Source: Kalmusia sp. IMI 367209 (Eukaryota > Ascomycota > Dothideomycetes > Pleosporales > Didymosphaeriaceae). Taken from it: a stretch of 64,000 nucleotides of DNA. The DNA lies in contig JAPEUQ010000014.1 of the NCBI GenBank assembly GCA_027946365.1, positions 806,001 through 870,000 on the forward strand, given 5' to 3'. The notes under the pieces were generated by a model that saw only the letters and a list, made by a program, of their open reading frames with translations, ran no database searches and had not been told where the DNA came from. Positions 23,654 through 36,333 of this stretch are shown here, in pieces. How positions within the stretch are numbered: position 1 is the stretch's first letter; each line of letters opens with the position of its first letter. Made by a program: the position numbers and the translations under genes.

Positions 23654-26021
23654 ATGCGGGCCCAGATCGTAGTCGCTCTCACAGGTCTAGCCGCACTCGT
23701 GGCCGCTACGCCTGCCATCTACGCTCCGAAGGCCAATGTCGTCCATCCTCGCCAAGGAACACCTACCGGTTCGCTTCCACCATGCGCCCAGGTTTCGGTC
23801 ATCTTGGAAGACTATGACAAAGACGGACCCGTACCTACCTCCGTTCCTGCTCAGATCGCCTACGAGTGTGTGAACAGCATCCCGCTGAACGTTACTTCTG
23901 CAAAGGGTATCCTTTGGGATCTACCCATCTATGTTGCCTGGCAGAGCACACTCACTGTGCTCAAGGATCCACCGCAGGAGTACGTCGACAAGGTTCAACC
24001 GCCCGTTGATATTCTTGGCGGGTTGGAGGAGATCTCCGCTGACATTGACGCTGGAGTAATCAAAAGTGAATATCAATTCGCCTGGAGAATCTATTCGCTG
24101 TTTGGAGCGGCTCACGACGGGCATTTTGCTTACATCATGGACATCCTCGGTTATGCCTTTCAATGGGGTCGAACTGTTCCGTTGGTGTCTGTTTCCGAGG
24201 ACGGCAGCAAACTGCCTGCTGTGTTCGCCTACTACGACGTTTTGGGCCTGCATTTCAAAAACATCTCGTACACGCCATCCCCAATTATTGCGATCAATGA
24301 TCAGGAAGTTGACGGATTTCTGGAGGACCTCAGCCAGCAAGGTGGTCTCCAAGATCGCGACGCTCTGTTCAACAACTTGTTCTTCAGCCTTGCCCAAGCC
24401 AGTCTTAGCAGTGCAGGGAGTGCCACAGGGTTCTTCAACGGCGGGGGTCGTGGTCGTTATATCTATCCTGGGCCTACGACTACCTTTGAGTTTGCCAATG
24501 GAACCAAATACACGATCGAGAACTACGCTCGGACGTATTTCAGTTTTAAGAATGTAACAACGGGCGAAGACTTCGCAAAGAAATTCATATACTCCGGCGG
24601 TGAGAGTCAAACCCAAAACTCTCGTCCTAATCTGGTCGAGCCATCTTCCAGATCTGCCAGTGCCGCCAGTGGATCGGTAGGAGTCGCAGCACCACCGCCA
24701 GGCTATCCTAAGCCCATCGTACCTGGCCCCGCCAATATCATAAATGGTTTCTACATAGACGCCTCTGGCTATGAAGACGTGGCCGTTCTGCAAGTGCCGA
24801 GTTTTGTCGGCAGCGGGAATTTAGAAGCGCCCTTCCAGGCCACTTCCCAAGAGTTCCTCGCGAGAGCGGCTAATGACGGAAAGACCAAACTGATTATTGA
24901 TTTGCAGGCGAATGGAGGCGGGACCATTCTCCAGGGCTATGACTTATTCAAGCAGCTCTTTCCTTCTTTGGATCCGTATGGCGCTAATCGCTTTCGCTAC
25001 AGCGAAGCAGTCGATCTTATTGGGCAGTCTTTCAGCGCATACGGTTCCAAGTTTCCCCGGGAAGAAGGCCTGAAGAATGCTACCTTGAGGTACATTCAGT
25101 CTAGCTACTTCGACTACCATACGGACATGACCGTCGACGCAAAACCTTTCGAGTCTTGGGCACAGAAGGCAGGCCCGAATCTTGTCAACGGAGGTATGAC
25201 TTACTTGAAAGACTGCTAATTCTGATTGCTAACGTTTTCAAGACAACTACACCACTCTCGGACGTTGGAATCTTTCTGACACCTTCATCTACTTTCAGAG
25301 CGGCATTAATATCACTGGATACGGGCCGGCTTCCAACGTTTCGTTTGGTGAGAGATTCCAACCAGAAAACATCGTTCTCGTCACCGATGGCTACTGCGCG
25401 TCGACTTGCACCCTTTTCAGCGAATTTATGATCCAGCAGGCTGGTGTGAAGACCATTGCGTTTGGTGGTCGGACTAATGCAGAGCCCATTCAGGCTGTCG
25501 GTGGCGTCAAAGGTGCCAACATCTACCAGTGGAGTTTCATCCAGAACTACGCTACTGATGCTATTGCTCTTGCTTCAGCAGAGCGAAAGGAGGAATATGA
25601 AAACTCCGTCCTGAAAGAGTACAAAAATCTCCGCGTACTCAATCGCGCCTATGCCTATGGTGCCAATGTTCGCGATGCCCTACGCCTAGGCGATGATTCT
25701 GGCGTCCCAGTGCAATTCAAGTATGATCTAGCCGACTGTCGACTTTACTGGACTCCGGAAATGACCGTGGACGCAACAGCCATTTGGAAAGCAGCCGCTG
25801 ATGCGCAGTGGGGTAATTCTGGCAAGTGTATCGGTAGCGGTGGTTACCAGACGCCACCACCTTACCCAGGCAAGCGTGCAGCTCAAGGGGTGACCACGAA
25901 GTTGACAGGCCATGCGAAGATGCAGGGTGCACAGGCACTCAGACGGTATGAGGCTCTCGAAAACACATTTTCTCTTGAGACAGAGTACCAACCCGATATG
26001 GACGGTTTCATGCAGCCGTGA
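23654..26021 (+). CDS. Secreted CPAF/UstP-like peptidase S41 family protein
   Basis: Two exons, 23654-25193 and 25243-26021, encode 772 residues; the 49-nt intron has GTATGA, GCTAAC and AAG. The start was set at 23654 because MRAQIVVALTGLAALVAATPA is a clean signal peptide; the open frame reaches back to 23306 but that part is leader-like. The N-terminal half resembles the CPAF-like region of fungal S41 proteins. The catalytic half has LIIDLQANGGGTILQGYDLF and VTDGYCASTCTLFSEF, where Ser567 in C-A-S-T-C is the likely nucleophile, followed by GGRTNAEPIQAVGGVKG. Several N-x-[ST] sites fit secretion. Relatives include UstP/PhomP-type peptidases of RiPP clusters and many stand-alone secreted proteins; no RiPP precursor or DUF3328 gene is visible nearby. 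The role here is therefore open. Confidence 0.88.
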
Positions 26022-27656
26022 GAAGTGGACGAACGAGTGGTGCAACCACGGAGACGGGGTGCACATCGCTTCCGTCGCCTAGCATGAGTAGCATCTTATC
26101 AACGGACATGATGAAATTTTTGGAACGAGATGTGATAGCTACGGGCATCTTGCTGGCGCTACGCCGGATGTTGATGGAATGTATAGTATTGCTGCATGCG
26201 AGATGACCATATAGGCTCAATGCGAACAATGATTGGAATCCTTCCTGTGCAATCCTCTACAGTGCAACATAGATCCGCCAGAGGTCTAAGCGAGCACCTG
26301 AATGCTACAATGAGCTTGTTTCCTACAGTTCCACGGATTACTCGAAGCAGACCTTGCGCCGGGGTTAGACGCCACGCGCAGCAACGTCAGTAGACTCACA
26401 ATACCTGTAGGGTGGCCGGCCCGACGACCATAGGCCTTTCCAGGCCATCAAGGGCCTGAAGTCATCGCGACCCTGAGTGTCGGGCAGGACATCTTCCGAA
26501 TCCCCGAAAATAGAAAGTGTCCCCTGCTGGCACCCACAGCCACGGGAATGACCTAATGCGCAGCAGGCAGCTGAGACTTCAGTCTATTGGGTGTCCAAAC
26601 AAGAGTGGGCGTCGCGAGCAGGCGCGTCTTAGGCAGCGCTGTAGAGGGTGGAGTTGCATTAGGGCCATGTGGAGACGTTCGTATCGTTCGCTTCCGGCAA
26701 TGAACGGACGTGGCTGGTGAACGGCGTGGAGAACGGGTCGCTTGGGCCCCCACAATCCCTCCACGTCTTTGTCGCACGCCTCACGTCCGCGCGATATTGG
26801 ACCGGGGTGCAATTCGTACCTGCGTCGGCCAATCGCAAGGACTGCTATCCTGGTTCTCGGTATAGGAGGCTTATTTGCGGCACGTGGGCGGTGTCCACGA
26901 GTGCATGAAGCTGCGCGTGTAGGGGTCGGGTAAGCTCGTGATTTGGCCTTGGGAGGATGCACGCGATGGCTCCCTGGGGAGGTGCCGTGTAAGAGTAGGA
27001 TTTGGCGTTCACGGTGGCTGAGAATCGGTCTGCTGCATAGGGCGATTATCTCGAGGAGCCTGGTGGGCTTGTGGAGACGCTGAGCGTCATCTTCTCGATG
27101 GCTTCAGTGTCGATCATCTCAGCCGCGATAATGGTTTGTTTTGCACCATTTCACAGCCGCTTTGCTTCGTGGATGGTTTCTCGTGCAATTTGCTAGATGT
27201 CGTGCGAGTCCATCTAGTCGGCCGGTGCCACGGTTGGTTGTAACCTACAAAAGACCGGTTAGCTGGGGTCGAATCCATCTCACCTTGGCATGTGCCTTAT
27301 ACGTTCATTCACGGTCGACCCTCCCCTCAAGGTTCAAATTACGCTCACGCACCATATCCCACTAGCCCCTGGACGCCCAATCAGACATCCAGAGCGACGC
27401 GATCCCTGCGCCTTGCTCACCCGCCTGGACCCTCGATTACGGCATGGCAGGCTGCAGGGATAGTCTTCCGCATGGACTACCTTCATCTTTCCACGCAAAC
27501 GATCACAGCTACGTGGTGATATAAGAACCTTCCATCTCGCCCGCCTCGAGAGCTTTTGCTCTCAACCTGCCGAATCTCCCCAGGCCCTGCATTCGTTGAA
27601 GACTCTCCTCAGCCGAGTCCGACCTCATTACACGAGGATCTTTTATTTTCGCTAAT
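26022..27656. other. Intergenic, no supported gene
   Basis: No frame with a domain or plausible splice sites was seen. The 3' part, with a short TGATATAAGAACC about 140 bp before 27657, is likely the promoter and leader of the FAD oxidase gene. Confidence 0.45.
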
Positions 27657-29179
27657 ATGAGGTTCCTCTCCACTGCCGTTGCGGGATTGCTCGCAGCAGG
27701 TCAGGCCACAGCAAGGACGTCGGTCTCGAGCTGCTTAGACAACAAGGGCGTACCTGCAAGCTACCCTGGTGACAGCGATTACGATGAGCTGGCCGAGCCA
27801 TTCAATCTGCGTCTGCAGTACAAGCCTGCTGCCATCGTGCTTCCCGAAACCAACCAGCATGTTCAGGATGCTGTCGTTTGCGCTTCTGAGTGTGCACTTA
27901 AGGTCCAGGCCAAGTCGGGCGGTCATTCATACGCCTCGTTCAGCTCCGGTGGCAAGAACGGCTCGCTGAGTAAGCTTCCCCATTCTGAAGTCGACTTTCT
28001 TTTCACTAACCTCTCACAGTCATTGACCTACAGCCTTTGCAGAATATTGAGCTGGACCAATCAACCAACATCGCCAAGGTCGGCGGTGGTGTGCGTCTTG
28101 GTAACCTCGCTCAAGGCGTCTGGGATCAGGGCAAGCGCGCCATCTCTCACGGTACCTGCCCGGGTGTTGGTATCGGTGGCCATTTCACTCACGGTGGTTA
28201 CGGCCACACTAGCCGCAACTGGGGAATTGCTCTTGACCATATCGTTGCTCTTGATGTTGTCACTGCTGATGGCAAGCTGCTCAAGGCGAGTTCCACTGAG
28301 AATACCGATCTGTTCTGGGCCCTTCGTGGCGCGGCAGAGTCCTTCGGTATCGTAACCAACTTCTATCTTCGCACCCAGGCCGCCCCTGAGTCTGTCACCT
28401 ACTTCCAGTTCCAGTGGGCCGACACTCTCTTCAAAGACAAGAAGAAGTTCACCGACACCTTCCTCCACATCCAGGAATTCTCCAAGAATGCTACCGTCGT
28501 TGACAACCGCATCTCCTACGGTATCTACCTTGATGGTGTGGCCACTTACAATCTCGGTGGTACTTTCTTCGGCACCCCTGAGGAGTTCAACGCCACGATC
28601 AAGCCTGAGCTCCTCCGCTCTGCGGCCACACCTACCAAGGAAACCGTTGAGAGTTATGAGTGGATTCCGTACCTGATCCTTATGTCCGATAAGACCGATA
28701 TCAAGGAGCCCCTCACCGGCTACGACGAGCATGATACCTTCTTCGCAAAGTCCATCACCGTCCCCGAGCCTGAGGGCCTCACCGCTACCACCCTGGACAA
28801 CTTCTATGACTACATTTCCAAGGGGGCCCCTTACGACTACTTCGTCATCATCAACTTGTATGGTGGTCCCGGCTCGGCTATCAACACCAAGGACACCACA
28901 TTTGCCGCCTATAAGGACCGTGACTCGCTCTGGGTCTTCCAGAACTACGGCATCAAGCCCACTACCCTCGACTTCATCAACGGCATCAACGATGTTATCA
29001 TCGAGAGCCAGCCTGACACGGAGTTCGGCGCGTACCTCAACTACGTCGACCCCTCGTACAGCGCGAAGGAGGCCCACGAGCTATACTATGGCGACGAGGT
29101 GTACAGCAGGCTTGCGACGCTCAAGAAGAAGTACGACCCCAAGCAGACTTTCTGGATGCCGCAGGCTATTGGGGCTTAG
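27657..29179 (+). CDS. Secreted FAD-linked oxidoreductase, glucooligosaccharide-oxidase-like (AA7)
   Basis: Two exons, 27657-27969 and 28020-29179, encode 490 residues; the 50-nt intron has GTAAGC, CACTAAC and CAG. MRFLSTAVAGLLAAGQATA is a signal peptide. The PP-loop/BBE fold is clear: VQAKSGGHSYASF with His90 and HGTCPGVGIGGHFTHGGYG with Cys151, the two positions that bind FAD covalently in glucooligosaccharide oxidase and other bicovalent flavoenzymes. The C-terminal YYGDEVYSRLATLKKKYDP is the berberine-bridge motif. Family members oxidise the reducing end of oligosaccharides to lactones with release of H2O2; the substrate here is inferred only from class. Codon use is strongly C/G-ending, unlike the flanking DNA, suggesting high expression. 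It lies downstream of, and on the same strand as, the S41 peptidase. Confidence 0.92.
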
Positions 29180-30974
29180 GTCATTGTTTCAAGGGTAATA
29201 CGCATAGGGTGGCGCATTTGGAGTACTTAGGGCATTTCTACGGCGGGGAACTTCTAGCGAATACTGTTTAGTGTGTACGCATGCTTGGGAGGTACATATA
29301 AATTCACTTTGTCGATTCAAGACTCTTCTTCAATGCAGCGCGAAACGACAATCCAATGTCGCGCTCAAGCTGTGATACGTCCAAAAAGAGGCATTAAAGT
29401 TAGATCATATGAGCTAATGCTTGCGACACCCACGTCGAATGCCTCAGAAATTCCAGCATATCACAAGTAATGGTTCACGCTGTCTTTTCCTGGTCTAGTA
29501 GGAGATCAATCTCTATCATGTTCTTCATCATCGCACAGTAGTAGTGCTCGTAGCGCATCACCGTGTGAAGAGCGCATGCCCTGATGCCGAACACTCCCAT
29601 GCGTTGTTTTATCTTTTATATTTTAACCTAAGCGCCACTTGTTTGTTTGTTTGTTTGTTTGTTGATGAATTTTGAGGGAGCACCTCAAGGCGACGTCGTA
29701 TGAAAAAGAGTACTGTCGGGGTAAGATGGGGGCTTATATAGTTTCTGGCAATGCACCAACACCAAATATAGAGTATGGTGATAAATATCAGGATCACTCT
29801 GGTGTAATTCGGCACGGAAGAGAGATTGAGCGCTGCTCAAGCTTGGGAGTGTGCAATGACGATTAACATGCACTGCAGTGCTTCCCTTGCGTCTGTCCAC
29901 ATTTATGTCTTTTGCTTTGAAGAAGCGGATTGATGTTCCCATGTCTACGTCAAAGCAATCATACGAATAGTACTAGATCACAAACCTGGAATACATAATA
30001 CAGACGAAGGCTGTCTCGGAAAATTGGAATTGACACTAGAAGATTGATCTCAAAATGGCCTCTGTCTCCTCCGGAACTTGGGTAGCCTTAGGTGCAAGCG
30101 CAGACAGACGCGCCCATCACATGAATTGGCTGTTTTCGAGTTCTAGTCAATCCGGCAACAAGCACACGGATACTGAGTTGTAATCCTTTTCAAAACTAAA
30201 GCCACAACATATGCTTCCTCATTTGTAATTTCAGAAAAATTTGTGTGTACAGGGAAACAACCCTTCGAAGATAGACCTGGACTTGTAGTTCGCAAGGTCG
30301 GAATGTGCGGTTGGGCAACTAGTTCCAAAGATCATATGCTAGGGCTAGATATTGTCTCCGGTAATTAGATACTTAAGTAAAACTTAAACCATTTATGGGA
30401 ATTCATGCAAGGCTGAGCTTGCTTTTGTATCAGCCTTGCTTAATAGCAAGTGCCGACGCCATCTTCTCTAGACCCAAGTATTCCGGCTCCACTGTGGGTA
30501 AAATTGGGTACGTAAAGTATTCTAGTCCTTCAAATAGCTCACGACCTAATGAGAATGATAGGCCTAGAGCCGGATGGTGCAAGACACTCCTTTTCAGAAC
30601 CCAAAGAAAAGGAAATTAGACCAGAGGTGTTGGCATCTGCAACGGTGCGAAATCATTGGGCGACTGCACGCAAAGTGAAAAGGTTGCAAGCCAAAGAAGC
30701 AACGAGCCGTTGATATCCAGATATTCCCTGACAACTCCGAAGATACATTTGCTTGTCGTGTTTAAATACTTCTGAACTGCTTCTTTTCTGTGAATTGAAG
30801 TCGTTAACTGATGCAGACTATGTGTTGTCCTGTTAAGGTCTACACCCGCGGAAAGTCGAGACCTACAATATACTAAGCCAGGGTTATCGTACAAAAGTAT
30901 AGCTAAATCGAATGTTTTGCCTTCACAAAGACAGCGAAAACCAATATTTTATACAATGACGCATTTGATACAAG
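29180..30974. other. Intergenic, AT-rich, no supported gene
   Basis: Short frames only. Contains a TTTG microsatellite at 29639-29663. It separates the enzyme pair from the accessory region that begins with the DUF4238 gene. Confidence 0.45.
29639..29663. repeat. (TTTG)n microsatellite
   Basis: About six perfect TTTG units in AT-rich intergenic DNA. Confidence 0.85.
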
Positions 30975-33368
30975 CTAATCATTCTGGCCCTTAATATATG
31001 TAGGATAGACAATGTTGAATAACACGTCACTCAGTTCTTCGACTACATCTTCACGAAGTTCTTCGGATAAGATCGAAAACATGTCATTCCGAACGGATAC
31101 TCGTGTTAAGATTTCGATGTTCTGATCGACGGTCCACATCGGATTCGAGAATTGTTCATATGCCTTCGTCATGCGTAGCATGTTTGATATTGGTATCGCA
31201 GTATCCTGGATGCGCTTAATCCCTATGAATAAGGTCAGTGCAAGGTATGTGATTGCCGATCTGTAGGGTAGCTCACCGCAATCACGAATACTTCCCACTT
31301 GAAAAGGTTAGCAACTTCTTTTACAGATACATGGATGACGTCTTATCTTACCAGATGAGAAAGCCAATTGAGTGATCTTTCCTAAGCGATCCAGGCCAGT
31401 CTTATCGAAGGTGAAATTGGAGGAAGGATTAAGGCCTGAATTTTGCCTGTGTTGTATGTCTTGCATCACTGTGAAATGCATTAGGAGGCCGAGACACTCG
31501 GGACGCACAACACGGCTGGCTGTTTGAAGATAAGTGAGCGCGAGATCATGTCCTTACAGCAAATAATTCACCTTTAACGATAACATCCTCTGGTCCATAC
31601 ATTACTTTATCAGAAGCAAGCAGCTCCAGAAACGTTTCTGGGGTTCCTAGGGACATTGCTCGGAGAGTTTTGAGATACATCCAAAGGCGACGAGAAGGGA
31701 GTTGACAAAAGAGATCCCTAAGATTATTTCGTACTTTCTCTCTCATTCTTTCATGTAAGCCTTGAGTGGTTACATCAATCTTTATCCTGAAAAAACGCAT
31801 CTTCTTGACTTGTTCCAGATCCGCAAAGAGAGTATTGGGATTTCCTCCTGGTTCTGTAAGGTTCAAACAATATAAAAATTATGGAATTAACACGTACCAA
31901 GTATGTTGTACAATTGCATGTACTCTGTTGGTTGCTCAGGTAGACTTTCTAGCATGACTTTTCGCAATCGCTCCAATGATTCTTCGCTCAATACCTCGAC
32001 GTCATTCGTACTCGGTACTTCAGTATACACCATTGACACAACGGAACCCAGGGTTTTGGTAACGACCTCAAGTTTCTTCAAGTAAGTAAGTTGTGGGTCG
32101 TTTTCCTGGCGGTAGACGAGCTTGAAGCCACGATGAGCAGGCAGCTGAAGATAATACTCCAAGGATCTCTTCAAAGATGCTTCAGAGTTGAATCCAATTG
32201 CCGATGTTAGACGTGCATTATCGAACAGTATACAATTCACTCTCTGGACTTGAATCGGATTTATCTTGAAAAATGGGAACGTGAACCGGTGGTTAGAGCG
32301 CAGAGAACCGTCTTCACCCGGTAGGAGCTGTATCCCGTGAGGAAGAATTTCTGTGTACGAGTTCTGAGGTTTTTTCAAAGGTAGATCCTCAAGTATTGAT
32401 TTGGCGGCAGCGGGATCCGTATGGAAACTGCGGTTTAGTTCATACATGTTGGACCTCCACGTTTTGATATTTTCGTTGGCGTCTTCCTCCTCTTGCGGAA
32501 GGAGTGCGCTCCTCAGGATTAGCATCAATCGTGGAGTGACAGGACTAAATTCGTGATATGAAGTCCAAGAGACAACTTCGTACTCTCCAGTTTTGAAATT
32601 CAGTGCGGTACTGTTTGGACCCTCGTGGACGTTGTAGCAGTTTTCCGTCAGTATGAACTCATCACTCGGATCAGAGGGTGTGCAAAAAGCAAGAAAATAC
32701 CACTCCATATGCGCGATAAACCATCGAGCATCATCTGGGTAGATACGGAGCGGCAATTCCTTTTTCCATCTCCCTTCCAAGTCCAATTTCAGATCTAGAA
32801 TGGTCTTGATGCTCTTGAACCACACGTCGACTGGTTTCCGGTATCCCCTCTCTTGCATGTACAACTTGAACTGAACCGCATCATCTTCATTGTATTCTCC
32901 TGATTCGTCGCCGTGGAAGCGTCGATAAAAGCCCGGTCCGCGATATTTCATGATGAAGAGAAACTTGCGAAGCAAATCTCTTTGTGAGCGCGACATGGAA
33001 AATCCAGTCATTCCACCTTCGAATGCTTTCTTGATGTCAGCTATTATTGAGCTGACTTGACTCTCGATTCTCCCAATTTCTTTTTCTAGAAAGTTGTAAT
33101 CAGACGCATTTGAGATATCCCGATACATATCCGTCAGACCAAAGATGCGCTTGACCGGGGACTCCGATAGTTGCGGTACTTCATCTTTCAAGTCTATGAT
33201 ATTTATAACTGGATCACCAGGGTAAAGTTTGGTCTTCTTGTTCTTTCTACGCCTTGAAGCTTTTTTCGAGTTGGAATGTGGAGGATTGTATTGATGAGAA
33301 AAATTCCTGAGAATGAACTGCGGTATGTAATGGTGATATTGTGTTTGCGAATTTTGAAGCGAGGCCAT
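30975..33368 (-). CDS. DUF4238 family protein
   Basis: Five exons on the minus strand: 33368-31898, 31853-31572, 31519-31352, 31297-31277 and 31222-30975, encoding 729 residues. The introns are 44, 52, 54 and 54 nt. Met at 33368 (MASLQNSQTQYHHYIPQF) was chosen because the DUF4238 hallmark HHYIPQFILRNF follows at once; an in-frame Met at 33428 adds 20 residues. Further family features are SQRDLLRKFLFIMKYRGPGFY and the FILTENCYNVHEGPN block. The function of DUF4238 is unknown; bacterial members also exist. The fourth exon is only 21 nt, and the following intron has no in-frame stop, so skipping or retention would keep the frame. Distribution of such genes in fungi is patchy, in keeping with the accessory surroundings. 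Confidence 0.8.
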
Positions 33369-33429
33369 GATGGAAAGCAATACAGAGATGGGTCTAAAAG
33401 AGGTATTCGATCTAGAAATTGGTCTCAAA

Positions 33430-34872
33430 AGCTAAAAGTCATGCCTGATATTGGAAACGCAGGATTTTGAGAGGCAAATAAGGCAAAAGGGTGCTGCCTA
33501 GCTTGCCAATCAACACTTGTATCAAAGTGCAATCTCACCTCAGAGCTGGGTTTTGCTCTGTGTCTATTGGTTGTGCAGCTGCGGGGTGACTTGGTCGGTG
33601 CCAACCTCGCATGCAAGCGACCACCTAGACGCTCTGCTGTCATCCGATCATGCGTCAAGGCTGATCTTATCACGAATTATGGCGGGGTGGAAATGCGACA
33701 AAATAGTTAATTGCTCGAAAAGACATTAGATGGGGGTATTTAAAAAGACTTAAAGGCTACAAAGGTCTCGATAGCAGACATACAAATGTCAGGCTGTGCG
33801 ACGAACGTGATACTATTGGTTAAAGGATAGTCCAATCAATTACGATGTAATGGAGTGTGTGTGCGGTACAGCAAGCTGTTGCCGGTCATTTACGCATAAT
33901 GCGTAGCTCGACGCGCCATTTATTGGGGGAACGCTGGTGTTATAGCGGTGCAATACGATAATTAGGCTACGAAAACTCGTCAATAATAGAGAAAGGGTTA
34001 ATTTCAAAGGCAACAAGACTTGAGCCATCACGCGACCCAAGAATGTGCACCCTTTCGGCAACAGCGGGCAGCTGAGGTGATACAACGCAGTGCGGTCTTT
34101 AGAGGCGATGGTGATGAACATGATATATTCACCTAGTTTATGAGAGATCAGGGCTGTCTTTGGGAGAGGTGTGCAGGTCCGCACCTCGTTCACTCAAGTT
34201 CGGTATTGAAAGACAAAGTTTGAAACTACCACCTATTAGTAAATGAGGTAGATTTAGATTATTCAACGATTATCAGATAATAGGAGAGCTAATAGAAGGT
34301 CTATGTAGTTGTGTGGAGTGAAAACAGCGATTGCGAGGGATCTTTTATAATTTTGGGATATTGGTAGTGATGTGCTGACGCATGACAGCACCTTTTGAGG
34401 GATGGCGACGAGCATCGTTGCCGGAAACGATCTCAAATACATAATTTTCAATGTCATAGGGGAGTAAATAATTTCCAAAAATATCATACTTCAAGCTATG
34501 TTCTGATCATCGGGCACGAGAACATGATCAGCCATTTTCGAAGTTTTAGTGTGTAGGTGTAGATATATGGTGCTTAGAGAAGTAGAAGCCACGAGGCGAT
34601 GAGCTAGTGAATATCTACATATTTCCCTATTGGTCTTCTAGAGACAGTCCTCCCGTGTATCGTATCTCAACTTGACTTAGAATAAGTCTCTGTGCTTCTC
34701 GAGGCGGAATACTCGCTTGCACATAATTGCAACAATGGGGATGCTTCATGCAGCAATATTTTCCGAGATGCCATAGCGCTGTCCGCCGGAGGATTGCACA
34801 TGACGATCATGCAAAGACCATGAAATATAGCCCAACCAAATTCCTACCATTAAACACCTTAAGAAATAAAGA
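33430..34872. other. Intergenic, no supported gene
   Basis: AT-rich, short frames only on both strands; no repeats or RNA genes recognised. Confidence 0.4.
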
Positions 34873-35745
34873 TCAAATTCCCCCATCGACGAGATGCTCG
34901 AATGCGTCCTCAACGGAGCTAGGGGAGACGTTCTCCAAATTTCGCTCAGAAACCGTCGTCAAAGGCGCAGCTCCTCTCCACTTAGTCCAGACGATAGAAG
35001 GGGTCGGCATATCAAGAGAAAGAAACTCATCCATACCCCAGAAGTATACCCGGAGCCTCGAGTGACTAGAAAGTCTGTGATGACAAAGATCTCGATACCA
35101 CGGTTGTGCATACTCTGCACTCGACCATGGTGGTTTAGCAAAAGAATTGAAGATGAATGTGAGAGTCTTCAAGTGCGGGAACGCTTCGTCTAAGCAGTCC
35201 AAGAAGTCGTATCTGCCTGAGTAGGCCGACTCGCACGATAATCGAAGTGCAAGATTTTGTATTGCCGAGGTATCCGCGGAGATGAATCGGCTTAGAAGAT
35301 ATAGTTGTCTTCTGATGAGGGATGCGTGTGGGCAGGGGCACGCGTCAGGAGAACCACATAAATACAGCCAAAACCAAGACTCCCAACAAGGACAGTATCT
35401 CGGCCATGCAGGGACACTATAGCCAGCGTCAAGAAGGAGCGTCTCCACGCCTGGGTCGAAGAAAAGGATCAGTGGCGCCTGGATGCCATTAAAAGTAATC
35501 GCTCGAAGAGTGAAGGCCTTTAGGGCTTCGTGACGGGCTTCGCTGTTGACGTGGAGCAGGGCTGGTGGCTTATCCTTGGCCATGTACGGGGAGCATGATA
35601 GCTGGCGAATGACTGTTGGACGGAGAGAAGTGGCGTCGACGAGTGCATACTGCCAAACGTGAACACGGAGTTCGACTGGAAGGGCCTGGAATCGAGCGAA
35701 CTTGGCTTCATGAGCGCGTCTACTCTCGCTCGCGTTAGACGCCAT
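34873..35745 (-). CDS. 2EXR domain protein
   Basis: Single exon, 290 residues. The N-terminal part has the 2EXR signature seen across filamentous fungi: FARFQALPVELRVHVWQYAL, then PPALLHVNSEARHEALKAF. The rest is Cys/Trp-rich (PRYCPCWESWFWLYLCG, SPDACPCPH) and then LKTLTFIFNSF, typical of the F-box-like, uncharacterised members of this group. Function is unknown; the fold resembles F-box/LRR-like adaptors but no true F-box is visible. An alternative Met is not needed, since the start lies just before the domain. It is transcribed away from U1-like copy 1. Confidence 0.8.
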   Translation of the reverse strand: MASNASESRRAHEAKFARFQALPVELRVHVWQYALVDATSLRPTVIRQLSCSPYMAKDKPPALLHVNSEARHEALKAFTLRAITFNGIQAPLILFFDPGVETLLLDAGYSVPAWPRYCPCWESWFWLYLCGSPDACPCPHASLIRRQLYLLSRFISADTSAIQNLALRLSCESAYSGRYDFLDCLDEAFPHLKTLTFIFNSFAKPPWSSAEYAQPWYRDLCHHRLSSHSRLRVYFWGMDEFLSLDMPTPSIVWTKWRGAAPLTTVSERNLENVSPSSVEDAFEHLVDGGI

Positions 35746-36240
35746 GGAGGATCAATAAGGAGCGGTCCCGAGTGATGCGTGGGGAGGTGGTTTTTCAATT
35801 CGTTGTGATTTCTGGAGTCGAACCTGTTTTAGTATGGCTCTGGGCTTTTGACATAGCACTGGCGGGATGGTGTGAGGAAGGCTTTTATAGACAGCCGTAT
35901 AATTTTATGTTTGCATAAAGTTCAACGGTATTGGTGTACCAGCTATGACTTCGGTTTTGTTGGGCAAGAATCGACATTGCTGTTACTCTGTGGAGAACAA
36001 AGAAGCTATATGCTGGCAACGCTCAAGAAAAAATAGCTGACCTAGGTTAGAAGGTCTGTATTAGAACACCAAAGCCGTATTCTCGAAGGCATTGTGTATG
36101 ACATAATTACAAGGTCTACGACGCTACAGCGAGCCAGCATGGCGGTGAGTGGGTAGTTCCTTCGGCGCTCTTCACCATGGTAAAGACGCGCCCAACGCAC
36201 CAGTGCACTAGACTACATTGGGACTCACTAGGCAGCAAAT

Positions 36241-36296
36241 ATCACATGACCTTCCACCACGCTAGCAGCACAGACCACGACTGCGCTGTATATAAA
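36241..36296 (+). promoter_or_regulatory. Upstream elements of U1-like copy 1
   Basis: TCACATGACC at 36242-36251 (about -92) and TATATAAA at 36289-36296 (about -45) precede the putative RNA start at 36334. The same two elements, in the same order, precede the other U1-like copies. This fits a pol II snRNA promoter with a proximal element plus TATA box; the role of the first element is inferred. Confidence 0.55.
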
Positions 36297-36333
36297 GCCG
36301 CCCTCTCTCCCGCTCCCTCTTCTTTCTCTTTTC

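Noticed and set aside
28061..29077. 338-codon frame antisense to the FAD oxidase
   Set aside because: Mirror of a strongly codon-biased gene; its Val/Leu/Gly-rich composition is the usual antisense artefact.
30616..30894. 92-codon minus-strand frame downstream of the DUF4238 gene
   Set aside because: No similarity or splice link to the gene; composition looks random.
35811..35830. Second tRNA B-box-like GGTTCGACTCC on the minus strand
   Set aside because: T-stem does not pair and no A box lies at the right distance.
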